Shown here piece by piece: positions 8,501 through 16,629 of a stretch of 64,000 bases of DNA (positions are counted from its first letter, which is position 1; each line of letters begins with the position of its first letter). Both the position numbers and the translations under genes were made by a program. The stretch is from Nitrospira sp. Lineage in GTDB: Bacteria; Nitrospirota; Nitrospiria; Nitrospirales; Nitrospiraceae. The stretch spans positions 248,001 to 312,000 of the forward strand of contig JANDJI010000004.1 in the NCBI GenBank assembly GCA_024331125.1, written 5' to 3'. Under the pieces are notes generated by a model, which worked only from the letters and a program-made list of their open reading frames with translations, ran no database searches and was not told the DNA's origin.

Positions 8501-9292
8501 TTACTCGCCGACCCGCACAAGCAGCCCGTGGGCCTTGCAATAGGCGAACGTCCGATAAAACCACGTGATGACGGCGACCAGCAGCAACCCGTTCAGACCA
8601 AACGCCCAGGCCAGCTCTTTACCCGGCGCGCCGTCGGCGTTCAAGACGGCCCGCAATCCTTCGAAAATGTGAGCGGCCGGATTCATCATGGCCAGCGGCT
8701 GGAGCCATCGGGGGAGGATGTCCATGGGATAAAACACGCAAGAAATCGGCTGAAACAGAAACACCATGCTCCACGCCAAGACTTCTGCTTCCTGCCCGAA
8801 CCGCATGATGAGCGACGTCGTGAAGACGCCGATCACCCAGCCCATAAGCACCAGATTGAACACGAACGGAATCAGCCAGAGGCCGATCATCAACACGTTG
8901 TACGAATAAAACACCAGCGCGCACAGGATCATCACCACCGAGACGCACGTCACTTTGAAAATGCTCATCAGCATCGTCGCCGCCAGAAATTCTCCCGGAT
9001 TGAGAGGGCTGGCAAAGAGATTCATGAGATTCCTGGCCCACACTTCCTCAAGAAAGGAAATGGTAATCCCCTGATGGGATCGGAACAGCATATCCCACAA
9101 AATGAGCGCTCCCAGAAAAAAGGCGACAAATCCGGGCAGATGGCTTTGTGCGCGGGCCAGATACAACGTGATGAACCCCCAGATGACCAGATCCAAAAAC
9201 GGCCAATAAAAGATTTCCATAATGCGAGGCAGGCTGCGCCGATACAGATACACGTGCCTGGTCAGCAACGCGATGACACGGTGCAGCTTCAT
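8501..9292 (-). CDS. ABC-2 type transporter permease
   Basis: Integral membrane protein of 263 residues with about six hydrophobic helices and the ABC-2 layout. A conserved block, MNPAAHIFEGLRAVLN, lies before the last helix, as in DrrB/NodJ-type exporters. It starts 88 bases after the ATPase gene and is surely its partner. The ATG at 9292 (MKLHRV) was chosen because AAGG lies about 6 bases upstream; a longer frame reaches 9331. The cargo is unknown. Being last in a run with the multiheme cytochrome and cofactor genes, it may export or assemble something for that system, but antibiotic or lipid export is equally possible. Confidence 0.85.
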   Translation of the reverse strand: MKLHRVIALLTRHVYLYRRSLPRIMEIFYWPFLDLVIWGFITLYLARAQSHLPGFVAFFLGALILWDMLFRSHQGITISFLEEVWARNLMNLFASPLNPGEFLAATMLMSIFKVTCVSVVMILCALVFYSYNVLMIGLWLIPFVFNLVLMGWVIGVFTTSLIMRFGQEAEVLAWSMVFLFQPISCVFYPMDILPRWLQPLAMMNPAAHIFEGLRAVLNADGAPGKELAWAFGLNGLLLVAVITWFYRTFAYCKAHGLLVRVGE

Positions 9293-9379
9293 CGACGACC
9301 TTGGACTTCCATCCCTGCCCCCGCCCGCCATATCGGCGGCGCAGCTCTCTTATGCCCCAGGGCAGCCTGCGTGCGCGGT

Positions 9380-10120
9380 TTACCCGGCATCCCTCGATTC
9401 TCGCGCCAGTTTGAGAAAGACTTCTTCCAGATCGGCCTGGCGGAACCTGGCGACGATTTGCCGGGCCGTGCCCTCCGCGACGATCTTGCCTCGTTGAAGG
9501 AAAATGATTCGATCCGACATCTCCTCCATTTCCCGCATATTATGGGACGTATAGAGAATACTGATGCCCGATGATCGTCTCGCCTCTTTGAGCAAGGCTC
9601 GAATCTTCTGCGCGATGTCAGGGTCCAAGCTGGCGGTCGGCTCATCGAGAAAAAGAATCTTCGGCTCTGTGAGGAACGCCTTGGCTAAGGTCAGCCGCGT
9701 CAATTGCCCCGACGACAGATGCCGCGTCACTTTTCGGCGAAGCTCTTCGATCTCCAGCTTTTTCAGGACTTGGTCCACGCGCCTGGCGATATCGGCCATC
9801 CCGTACAGCCTGGCCACGACCCAAAGATTTTCCTCGACGGTCAGCGACTGCGGCATCGAAATGTACGTCGACGAAAAATTCACCCTCTCCAGAATCGTTT
9901 CCCGGTGAGTCGCAAGGTCCAACCCGAACATCCGAATCGATCCCGCCGTCGGAGTAATAAGCCCGAGCAACATATGAATCGTCGTCGTCTTGCCGGCCCC
10001 GTTGGGGCCGAGCAATCCGAGAATTTCTCCCGGCCGCATCGAAAACGAAACGTCGTCGACGGCGGTGAAATCGCCGAACCGTTTGCGCAGATTGGTCACC
10101 TGAAGAACAGGGGCCGTCAT
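9380..10120 (-). CDS. ABC transporter ATP-binding protein
   Basis: ATPase of 246 residues. Walker A is GPNGAGKTTT, the signature is the unusual LSSGQLTRL (canonical LSGGQ carries Gly in place of the second Ser), Walker B is KILFLDEPTASLD, and the H-loop is TSHNM. It is of the CcmA/NatA/DrrA type that pairs with ABC-2 permeases such as the next gene. The ATG at 10120 gives a 17-base gap from the cytochrome stop, with AAGGA just inside the gap; longer starts would overlap the cytochrome. It probably forms a two-gene exporter with the permease and is co-transcribed with the cytochrome and mobB. Confidence 0.9.
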   Translation of the reverse strand: MTAPVLQVTNLRKRFGDFTAVDDVSFSMRPGEILGLLGPNGAGKTTTIHMLLGLITPTAGSIRMFGLDLATHRETILERVNFSSTYISMPQSLTVEENLWVVARLYGMADIARRVDQVLKKLEIEELRRKVTRHLSSGQLTRLTLAKAFLTEPKILFLDEPTASLDPDIAQKIRALLKEARRSSGISILYTSHNMREMEEMSDRIIFLQRGKIVAEGTARQIVARFRQADLEEVFLKLARESRDAG

Positions 10121-10137
10121 GGCGGAGAGGAGATCCT

Positions 10138-10836
10138 TTACAAGAACGCGGCGATCTTTTCCGCAAGGTGACAGGTATCGCACTTGCGGTCCAAGACCTT
10201 CCCTTGATACCGGGTCTTTCCATCATGGCATCGGAAACAGTCGCGGAGCGCCCTCTCATGGAGGTACGAGCCTGCCGGACGGTCGGGAGGCCATGGCTTG
10301 TCGTCGGCGGAGACGTGACCTCGCGGAATCACGATGGGATACCCCTTGATCGGCCGATCGTGCACGACGCCGGCATGGCACGTCGTGCAGCCTTCTCCCT
10401 GTCGTCGAGCCTCGAACGCCTGCATGTGCTTCCCATGGCTCATGATGAGGCCCACATCTTTGACCGGCGACGGCAGATCCCGAGGGGCCACTTCGGAAAC
10501 CCGGCCGATATTGCGATGGCAGCTCAGACAGAGATCGGACTCGACCCGCGCTTTCAAATTATGGGCGTCGGGATGGGTCCCGGACAGATAGCGGACCGTA
10601 TCCCGCACCCCGACCCAGACCTTATCGTGCATCCACCCTCCGATTCCCGGCCTCACATGACACGCCACGCACGTCACGGTTCTGTGGGAGGAAGCGGCCC
10701 AGCTTTCGTAGGAAGGCGCGATGAGATGACAGCCCGCGCAGAACGTCGGTCGGTCGGTGAGAGGGGCCGCGACGGCGACGAGCGCGATCGCTCCGGCGAC
10801 GAAACCCAGTATAAACACGCTAGGTTTCCAGATCAT
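10138..10836 (-). CDS. Membrane-anchored six-heme c-type cytochrome (NapC/NirT-like)
   Basis: Protein of 232 residues with an N-terminal uncleaved anchor (residues 7-25) directly followed by CAGCH at 33-37. The arrangement resembles the quinol-oxidising NapC/NirT/NrfH family. Six CxxCH heme motifs are present: C33, C56, C103, C150, C200 and C219. NapC has four, so two are extra. It should sit on the periplasmic face of the inner membrane and pass electrons between the quinone pool and a periplasmic partner. Its start overlaps the end of mobB by 17 bases, which argues for co-expression with molybdenum-cofactor genes. The partner enzyme is not in the window. Confidence 0.88.
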   Translation of the reverse strand: MIWKPSVFILGFVAGAIALVAVAAPLTDRPTFCAGCHLIAPSYESWAASSHRTVTCVACHVRPGIGGWMHDKVWVGVRDTVRYLSGTHPDAHNLKARVESDLCLSCHRNIGRVSEVAPRDLPSPVKDVGLIMSHGKHMQAFEARRQGEGCTTCHAGVVHDRPIKGYPIVIPRGHVSADDKPWPPDRPAGSYLHERALRDCFRCHDGKTRYQGKVLDRKCDTCHLAEKIAAFL

Positions 10837-11350
10837 GCGCCGATCGAGCGCGGCGGGGGAAATGTCTCACGATGAGCGCGGCGACCGCCGGCACATCGTC
10901 CAGGCCGAAGACCGGAACGCCGAAATCCACAGGTTTGTCCGACACGACCGCCAGCAATCCCTCCGTCGAGATAGGAATTTCCCCCGGTTGGTCGCGGACG
11001 ATGAGAATCTTGGAATACCCTTCGTGCTTCCATCCTTCGGCGATAATCAAATCATAACTGTCGTCCAGAAATCGATCCCGCACGTCCTCGACTTTCAACT
11101 GATCCGACACGTCGGCGAAAAGCGCCATGCTTCCCTTTGACAGGACCACGACGCTGCTGGCTCCCGCGCGTTTATGGCGCCAACTGTCCTTGCCTTCCGT
11201 ATCCAAATCAAACCCGTGTCCGGCATGCTTCACCGTCGCCACTTTATAGCCGACGCGAACCAATTCGGGGATCAGGCGCTCGATGAAGGTGGTTTTCCCG
11301 CTGTTTGAGCGCCCGACGAAACAGATGATCGGAATCGCCATCATGGTCAT
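10820..11350 (-). CDS. mobB: Molybdopterin-guanine dinucleotide biosynthesis protein MobB
   Basis: A 176-residue P-loop GTPase: GRSNSGKTTF near the N-terminus, VKHAGHGFDLDTEGKDS and LIIAEGWKHEGYSKI are family hallmarks. MobB helps MobA convert molybdopterin to the guanine dinucleotide form used by DMSO-reductase-type enzymes such as nitrate reductase and nitrite oxidoreductase. Three closely spaced ATGs (11350, 11344, 11341) could start it; the first is given. It lies 134 bases after moeA and overlaps the cytochrome gene. mobA is not in this window. Confidence 0.9.
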   Translation of the reverse strand: MTMMAIPIICFVGRSNSGKTTFIERLIPELVRVGYKVATVKHAGHGFDLDTEGKDSWRHKRAGASSVVVLSKGSMALFADVSDQLKVEDVRDRFLDDSYDLIIAEGWKHEGYSKILIVRDQPGEIPISTEGLLAVVSDKPVDFGVPVFGLDDVPAVAALIVRHFPRRARSAHDLET

Positions 11351-11483
11351 GATCCGGCAACGATACAACGCCTGTGCGACAACGAAACCGCCGCCTGCCT
11401 CATTGAACAGTTGCGGCGTCTCTCTTTCTCTTGCAATCGATTCAAGGGCGATACATCGGGTTGCCGGTCATCCTCACTGCCCT

Positions 11484-12788
11484 CTAACAGCAGGACGATC
11501 GATGTCCGCCGGGACGATCGAAACGGTCCGCATCAGCGGCCCAGGCTTCACCGCTCAAGAGCTGAACCGTCACGGAATCTCCCGGATTGAGTTTCTCAAT
11601 CTCGACCGGAACATCGATCAGGCAGTTGGCCTTGACCATCGAGGTGAGAATGCCGGACCCCTGGTCGCCCGTCGTCCGAACTTTGAATACCCCTTGTTCA
11701 CGAGTCAGGATCCCTCTCAGGAAATGCCGCCGGTCCGGCCGCTTTGAAAAATGTTCTTGAAACACCGCCTCCACGGTCGGGCGTCCGTACGTTCGGCGGC
11801 CCGCCATTTTGAGGATGGCCGGGCGGACCAGTTGCTCGAACGTAACCATCGAAGAAACGGGATTTCCCGGCAACCCGAAGGCCGGCTTTCCCTGGATTTT
11901 GCCGAAAGCGAGCGGCTGACCGGGCTTGATCGCCAGTTTCCAGAAATTCATCCCGGCGCCGATCTCTTGAAACACGGCCTTGGTAAAGTCATAGTCTCCC
12001 ATGGATACCCCGCCCGAGAGAACCAGCATGTCCGCGCTCATCCCCTGGAAGATTTTTTCTTTCAGCGCCGCCTGCGTATCGCGCGCGATGCCGAGCAGCA
12101 ACGGAACGCCTCCGGCCTCCTGCACGGCCGCGGCGATCCCGTAGCTGTTCGAGTTGACGATCTTGTCGTCGCTCGGACGCTCGTCGAGATCGGCCAGTTC
12201 ATCTCCCGTCGACAGAATCGCGACGCGCGGCCGCTGATGAACGAACACGAACGGCTTCGCCAGAACGGCCAGCATGCCCACTTCCCCGGGTCGGATCAGC
12301 GCGCCTTTTTCGATGATGCACGCGCCCTTCGTCACGTCTTCGCCCTGCAGACGAATGTTGGCGCCCCGTGGCTCCGGTTTGAAGATACGGACCGTCCCCG
12401 CCTGGGGCTCCGTATCCTCGACCTTCACGACTGTGTCCGCCCCCTGCGGAATCGGCGCGCCGGTCATGATTCTGATCGCCTCTCCGGCTTGAACCGTTTT
12501 CGACGGCATCTTGCCGGCCGGCACTTCTTCGATCACCCTCAGCGTCACCGGTCTCTGAATCGCGTGTTCTTGCCTGATATCTTCCCATCGCACCGCAAAT
12601 CCGTCCATGGCGCTGTTGTTCCACGGCGGATTGTCCCGCTCTGCGACGACGTCTTCCCCGAGCGTTCGCCCGAGCGCGTCGAGAATGGACACCTTCTCCA
12701 CGCCCAAAGCGGCTACGGCGTCGAGCACCACGCGCCGGGCTTCATCAAGAGAAGTCAATCGGTCCCTGCCGTCTTGTCGATGAGCCAT
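11484..12788 (-). CDS. moeA: Molybdopterin molybdenumtransferase MoeA
   Basis: Protein of 434 residues, usual for MoeA. It inserts molybdate into adenylated molybdopterin. Motifs: NPPWNNSAMDGFAV near residue 54, GAPIPQGADTVV, SGDEL and the MoCF-domain LSGGVSMGDYD, then KPGQPLAFG and LPGNPVSS. The C-terminal domain IV ends around GDSVTVQLL. The gene starts 13 bases after the mrp gene and is followed by mobB, so the two steps of cofactor synthesis are together. The location next to tatC and a multiheme cytochrome fits a need for Tat-exported molybdoenzymes. Confidence 0.93.
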   Translation of the reverse strand: MAHRQDGRDRLTSLDEARRVVLDAVAALGVEKVSILDALGRTLGEDVVAERDNPPWNNSAMDGFAVRWEDIRQEHAIQRPVTLRVIEEVPAGKMPSKTVQAGEAIRIMTGAPIPQGADTVVKVEDTEPQAGTVRIFKPEPRGANIRLQGEDVTKGACIIEKGALIRPGEVGMLAVLAKPFVFVHQRPRVAILSTGDELADLDERPSDDKIVNSNSYGIAAAVQEAGGVPLLLGIARDTQAALKEKIFQGMSADMLVLSGGVSMGDYDFTKAVFQEIGAGMNFWKLAIKPGQPLAFGKIQGKPAFGLPGNPVSSMVTFEQLVRPAILKMAGRRTYGRPTVEAVFQEHFSKRPDRRHFLRGILTREQGVFKVRTTGDQGSGILTSMVKANCLIDVPVEIEKLNPGDSVTVQLLSGEAWAADADRFDRPGGHRSSCC

Positions 12789-12801
12789 CGAACGACCACC
12801 C

Positions 12802-13743
12802 TTAGATTTTTCGAGACACCGTCCCTTTCAACGACGACTCGTTTCTCCTACAGAAGGTTTCGACCTGATCGGCGATGCGATGGTAGGCCTCCGCGGTGGG
12901 CGTATCGGAATTGAAAAGCGCAAACGGCTCCCCCGCGTCCGATTGAGTGACCACCTCGGGATCAAGCGGAATACGTCCGAGAAACGGCACCCCCATCTCC
13001 CGCGCGGAGGCTTCGCCGCCTCCCCGCCGAAACACGTCGATGTGTCCCCGGCAATGCGGGCATTCCAATCCGCTCATGTTTTCGACGATGCCGATGATCG
13101 GCACGTCACTGTCCTTGCAGAAAGTGACCGACTTTCGAGAATCGAGCAAGGCCACTTCCTGCGGCGTGGTCACGATCACGGCGCCGCTGACCCGTCCCAG
13201 GAGATCGACCGTCGTCACCGATTCGTTTCCGGTCCCGGGCGGAAGATCGATAAGCAAAAAATTCAGGTCCTGCCATTCGACGCCGCCCAGTAGTTGATTG
13301 ATGAACTCATACTTGTACGCGTCGCGCCAGATGATGGGATCGTCGGAGCTCTGGAGCAGAAACGACATCGACGCGATTTTCAGATTATAGGCCTGGAACG
13401 GGATGATGCCGCCTCCGGTGCTGATTTTCAGTCTTTGGCCCTCGGCGCCCACCATCTTGGGAATATTGGGACCATGAATGTCCATGTCACAGATCCCGAC
13501 GTGCCACCCCTTGAGCGCAAGACTCACCGCGATGTTCGTCGTGCAGGTGCTCTTGCCCACGCCCCCTTTATTGCTCATGATGAGCACCTTGTGCTCGACC
13601 CGCTGCATCCGCTTGCCGACGAGCCAACGACTGTGCCCTTCTTTGTCTTTTTGACACCGTTCGTTCTCGTCGCAGATCGCGCAAGCCCACAGATAGGTGC
13701 AGGCGTCGCCGTCATGATTGACAACGGTCAGTTCGCGCCCCAT
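12802..13743 (-). CDS. Mrp/NBP35-family Fe-S carrier ATPase
   Basis: Protein of 313 residues with a deviant Walker A (SNKGGVGKST, about residues 57-66), the DMDIHGPNIPKM segment and LLIDLPPGTG, all typical of Mrp/ApbC/NBP35 proteins that carry [4Fe-4S] clusters to apo-enzymes. The N-terminus has four cysteines (C15, C21, C24, C30) and the C-terminal half a CPHC pair that should bind the bridging cluster. It begins 39 bases after tatC and precedes moeA by 13 bases. The role inferred from context is cluster loading of redox enzymes matured by this operon. Confidence 0.9.
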   Translation of the reverse strand: MGRELTVVNHDGDACTYLWACAICDENERCQKDKEGHSRWLVGKRMQRVEHKVLIMSNKGGVGKSTCTTNIAVSLALKGWHVGICDMDIHGPNIPKMVGAEGQRLKISTGGGIIPFQAYNLKIASMSFLLQSSDDPIIWRDAYKYEFINQLLGGVEWQDLNFLLIDLPPGTGNESVTTVDLLGRVSGAVIVTTPQEVALLDSRKSVTFCKDSDVPIIGIVENMSGLECPHCRGHIDVFRRGGGEASAREMGVPFLGRIPLDPEVVTQSDAGEPFALFNSDTPTAEAYHRIADQVETFCRRNESSLKGTVSRKI

Positions 13744-13782
13744 GTCGTCATCCCTTCCAATTTTACTTTTTCCGCCGTTCGG

Positions 13783-14715
13783 CTATCGTCGGCTTCCGGA
13801 TGAAGGCACCCCGACGTACTCGCTCTCCGAAGATTTCGGCATAGCCACCACTCCACGCCCTCCGGCTCCGGCGGCAGCCGGCGCCATGCCCGTTCCGGCG
13901 GCCTCGACCTCCGGCTGCTTGCCGAAAAACTTGGCTCCCAAAATGCCGACCCAGTAGAGCAAAAACATGGGACCGGCCATCAGAGTTTGGTTGAACGGAT
14001 CGGGAGTCGGGGTGAGAATCGCCGCGATGATGAACGACCCCAACAACGCCCATTTCCAGTAGCGAATCAAAAACGGGGCGTCGACCCAGCCGAGTTTCGC
14101 CATGATCGTAAGGGCCAGAGGCACTTCGAAGATCAGGCCGAACACCAGCAGAAACCACAAGGCGAAGCCGACGTACTGGGCGATGGAAATCTGCGGTGTA
14201 AACCCGGCGTTGACGCCGTAGGATATTAAAAAATTCAGCGCGAACGGGAGCACGAAGAAAAACGAGAACGCGGCCCCGGCGTAAAACGCAACGGTGCCGA
14301 TGCACACAAACGGTCCGACGAACCGACGCTCCTGGACGTGCAGGCCCGGCACCACGAATCGCCAGATCTCATAGAGAATATAGGGAACGGCCAGCACGAT
14401 GGCAAACAGCCCCGCTACTTTGACGTTCTGCCACAAGGCCTCGGCCGGCGCAAGAAAGACGAACGGAACGGTCGGCAGGTCAGTCGGTTCCCACGACAAC
14501 GTGCTGGGCACGAACATGTTTTGCAGTGGAACGCGCAGCCATTTGACGAGGGTGTCCGCGAAGAAAAACGTCCCCACAAACACGATCGCCGTCACGATTG
14601 TCGCGCGGGTCAGCCGCACCTGGAACTCCACCAGGTGCTCCATCACCGGCATTTTCTTGTCTTCCAGCGGTTTGAAGATTGTCTCTTGCAACCACTGGTT
14701 GAATTGCTTCAGCAC
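13783..14715 (-). CDS. tatC: Sec-independent protein translocase TatC
   Basis: TatC, the receptor of the twin-arginine pathway that exports folded, cofactor-loaded proteins. Six hydrophobic helices are visible; MPVMEHLVEFQVRL and the Glu in the VPYILYEIWRFVVPGL segment fit the signal-peptide site. A poorly conserved tail of about 40 residues (Gly/Ala-rich) follows the last helix. The GTG at 14715 (VLKQFNQWL) is preferred because GAGGGG lies 2-7 bases upstream; the open frame extends to 14790. No tatA/B gene is adjacent. It is downstream of htrA and upstream of mrp, within a cluster suited to exported redox enzymes. Confidence 0.92.
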   Translation of the reverse strand: MLKQFNQWLQETIFKPLEDKKMPVMEHLVEFQVRLTRATIVTAIVFVGTFFFADTLVKWLRVPLQNMFVPSTLSWEPTDLPTVPFVFLAPAEALWQNVKVAGLFAIVLAVPYILYEIWRFVVPGLHVQERRFVGPFVCIGTVAFYAGAAFSFFFVLPFALNFLISYGVNAGFTPQISIAQYVGFALWFLLVFGLIFEVPLALTIMAKLGWVDAPFLIRYWKWALLGSFIIAAILTPTPDPFNQTLMAGPMFLLYWVGILGAKFFGKQPEVEAAGTGMAPAAAGAGGRGVVAMPKSSESEYVGVPSSGSRR

Positions 14716-14848
14716 GTCCCCTCGCCAAGACCGGGTCACCTCGACCCGGCGCCTCATTTTCCTCGCGCCGGTCGCGCGAGAGCCGCCCAAGCCCCGCCAA
14801 GCCCCGAGTCGCTATGCCGAGCCGTTACGGCCCCTCACATCTTTTTCT

Positions 14849-16369
14849 CTATTTTGGATTAACCGCTACAAAAAGACTGTTGCCTCGCCGATTGATCAAC
14901 AGAACGGCCAGCTCGTCTTTACCGATCTTGGCTGCGGATTTTTGATAATCCTCCAGCGTTTTGACGGCCTCATGATTGATTTCCTGAATCACGTCGCCGC
15001 GCTGCAATCCGGCCGCTTCCGCCTGCCCGCCCGGCTCCACCGAGGCGATCACGACGCCGGTCACATTGGCGGGAATGTTCAATTGACTCATCAACGCGTT
15101 GTCCAGCGCCTGGACGCGAAGAGACGCCAGAACGTTGTCCGGAGGCTTGATCGTGGGTCCCGGTTCCTTCGACGGCGCTGGCTCTCTCCTCGCCAACACT
15201 TCGTCCGACGGTCGCTCGGCCACTTTGACGGTGATCGTCTGTTCTCTTCCGTCGCGCAGGATCTTGACCTCCGCTTCTTTTCCCACCATCGTGCGGGCCA
15301 CGATGTTCCGGAGCTGGCTGACGTTTTGAACTTCCTTGCCGTTAAATGCCACCACTACGTCGCCCCGCCTGATCCCGGCGGCAAATGAAGGCCCGCCTTC
15401 GTTGACGTCGCTGATGAGGACTCCCTTCCGATTTTCCGGCAACTTGAACGATTTGGCCAACGCCGGCGTGATCTCTTGAATCGCCACCCCCATCCAGCCA
15501 CGCACGACCTTGCCAGTCCGCATCAGACTGTCCACGATATCGACCGCGATGCTGCTGGGAATCGCGAATCCCACGCCCTCGGACCCTCCCGTCCTCGAAA
15601 AGATCGCCGTGTTGATGCCGATGAGCTCGCCGTTCATATCGACGAGCGCCCCGCCCGAATTGCCGGGATTGATGGCGGCGTCGGTCTGAATAAAATCCTC
15701 ATAATCCGCGATGCCCACGTTTCCTCGTCCCAGCGCGCTGATGATCCCCAACGTCACGGTCGAGCTGAGCCCGAACGGACTTCCCACGGCCAAGACGAGA
15801 TCACCCACTTGCAATTTCTCATAATCCGCCCATTTGAGCGTCGGCAGATCCTTAGCCTCGATTTTGATGACGGCCAAATCGGTTTTCGGATCCGTCCCGA
15901 CGATTTTGGCCGAAAACTCCCGCCGATCGTTCAAGGTCACCGTAATCCGCGTCGCCCCTTCCACAACGTGGTTGTTGGTCACGATATAGCCGTTGGGGTC
16001 TATCACCACCCCGGATCCGGCACTCTGTTCCGGGCGGCCGTGCGGGCCAGGCGGGAGAGGCGGCATCGGCGGCGGAGTGGGTGATTCCTCTCCTCCAGGC
16101 TCCCCTCCGGGTTCCTCACCCGGCGGTCTCCCGAACGGTCCCGGCGGCAGTCCGCGCCGGCGCCCGCTTTCGCCTCCTCCAGTGACCGCAATGTTGACGA
16201 CGGCCGGCGTCGTCTTTTTGACGATTTCCGAGAAACCTTGGACAAACGCCGGAGGCACACCGGCGTCCGCAGTAGAAAGCCCCTGTTCAAGGCCGACGCA
16301 CGCGTACAGCGCCATGAACAGCCCACCGCCGACCGACCACACAAACACTCGCCGACTTCGATTGACCAT
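14849..16369 (-). CDS. Periplasmic serine protease DegP/HtrA
   Basis: Protein of 506 residues with a signal anchor at residues 8-26. The trypsin-like domain has the triad H134 (TNNHVV), D164 (TDLAVI) and S238 (GNSGGAL). Two PDZ domains follow, one starting near GWMGVAI and the other near the C-terminus (GVVIASVEPGGQAEAAGL). A Gly/Pro/Glu-rich insertion of about 45 residues (64-112) precedes the protease core and is longer than usual. GGAGGATC lies upstream of the ATG at 16369. It degrades or refolds damaged envelope proteins. A plausible promoter is 110 bases upstream, and it leads the run to tatC, mrp and moeA. Confidence 0.93.
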   Translation of the reverse strand: MVNRSRRVFVWSVGGGLFMALYACVGLEQGLSTADAGVPPAFVQGFSEIVKKTTPAVVNIAVTGGGESGRRRGLPPGPFGRPPGEEPGGEPGGEESPTPPPMPPLPPGPHGRPEQSAGSGVVIDPNGYIVTNNHVVEGATRITVTLNDRREFSAKIVGTDPKTDLAVIKIEAKDLPTLKWADYEKLQVGDLVLAVGSPFGLSSTVTLGIISALGRGNVGIADYEDFIQTDAAINPGNSGGALVDMNGELIGINTAIFSRTGGSEGVGFAIPSSIAVDIVDSLMRTGKVVRGWMGVAIQEITPALAKSFKLPENRKGVLISDVNEGGPSFAAGIRRGDVVVAFNGKEVQNVSQLRNIVARTMVGKEAEVKILRDGREQTITVKVAERPSDEVLARREPAPSKEPGPTIKPPDNVLASLRVQALDNALMSQLNIPANVTGVVIASVEPGGQAEAAGLQRGDVIQEINHEAVKTLEDYQKSAAKIGKDELAVLLINRRGNSLFVAVNPK

Positions 16370-16479
16370 GGATAGGATCCTCCAGAAGTATGAACGTCTA
16401 CTCGAACATCTCACGGAGCCGACCGCTTCCTTCCTTCTCTAAATCCGTTCGCCCGCACATCGGCACCGTTTACGAAGGC

Positions 16480-16509
16480 ATTGTACACTAACCTTTCCAA
16501 GGGCTTCAA
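16480..16509 (-). promoter_or_regulatory. Candidate promoter of the htrA-tatC-mrp-moeA run
   Basis: Minus strand TTGAAG, an 18-base spacer and TACAAT. The -10 match is 5/6. It lies about 110 bases before the htrA start, and nothing else on this strand starts in between. Confidence 0.5.
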
Positions 16510-16629
16510 AGAGGAAAGTCTCCGCGACCGGCCGACGCTTTTCTCTTTTCTCAATGACGAGAATCCACGGTTGCTTTCGCGCCATGTTTCCAGTACCGTG
16601 ATCGCCCCGATGCTTTGCCGCAGAAACGG

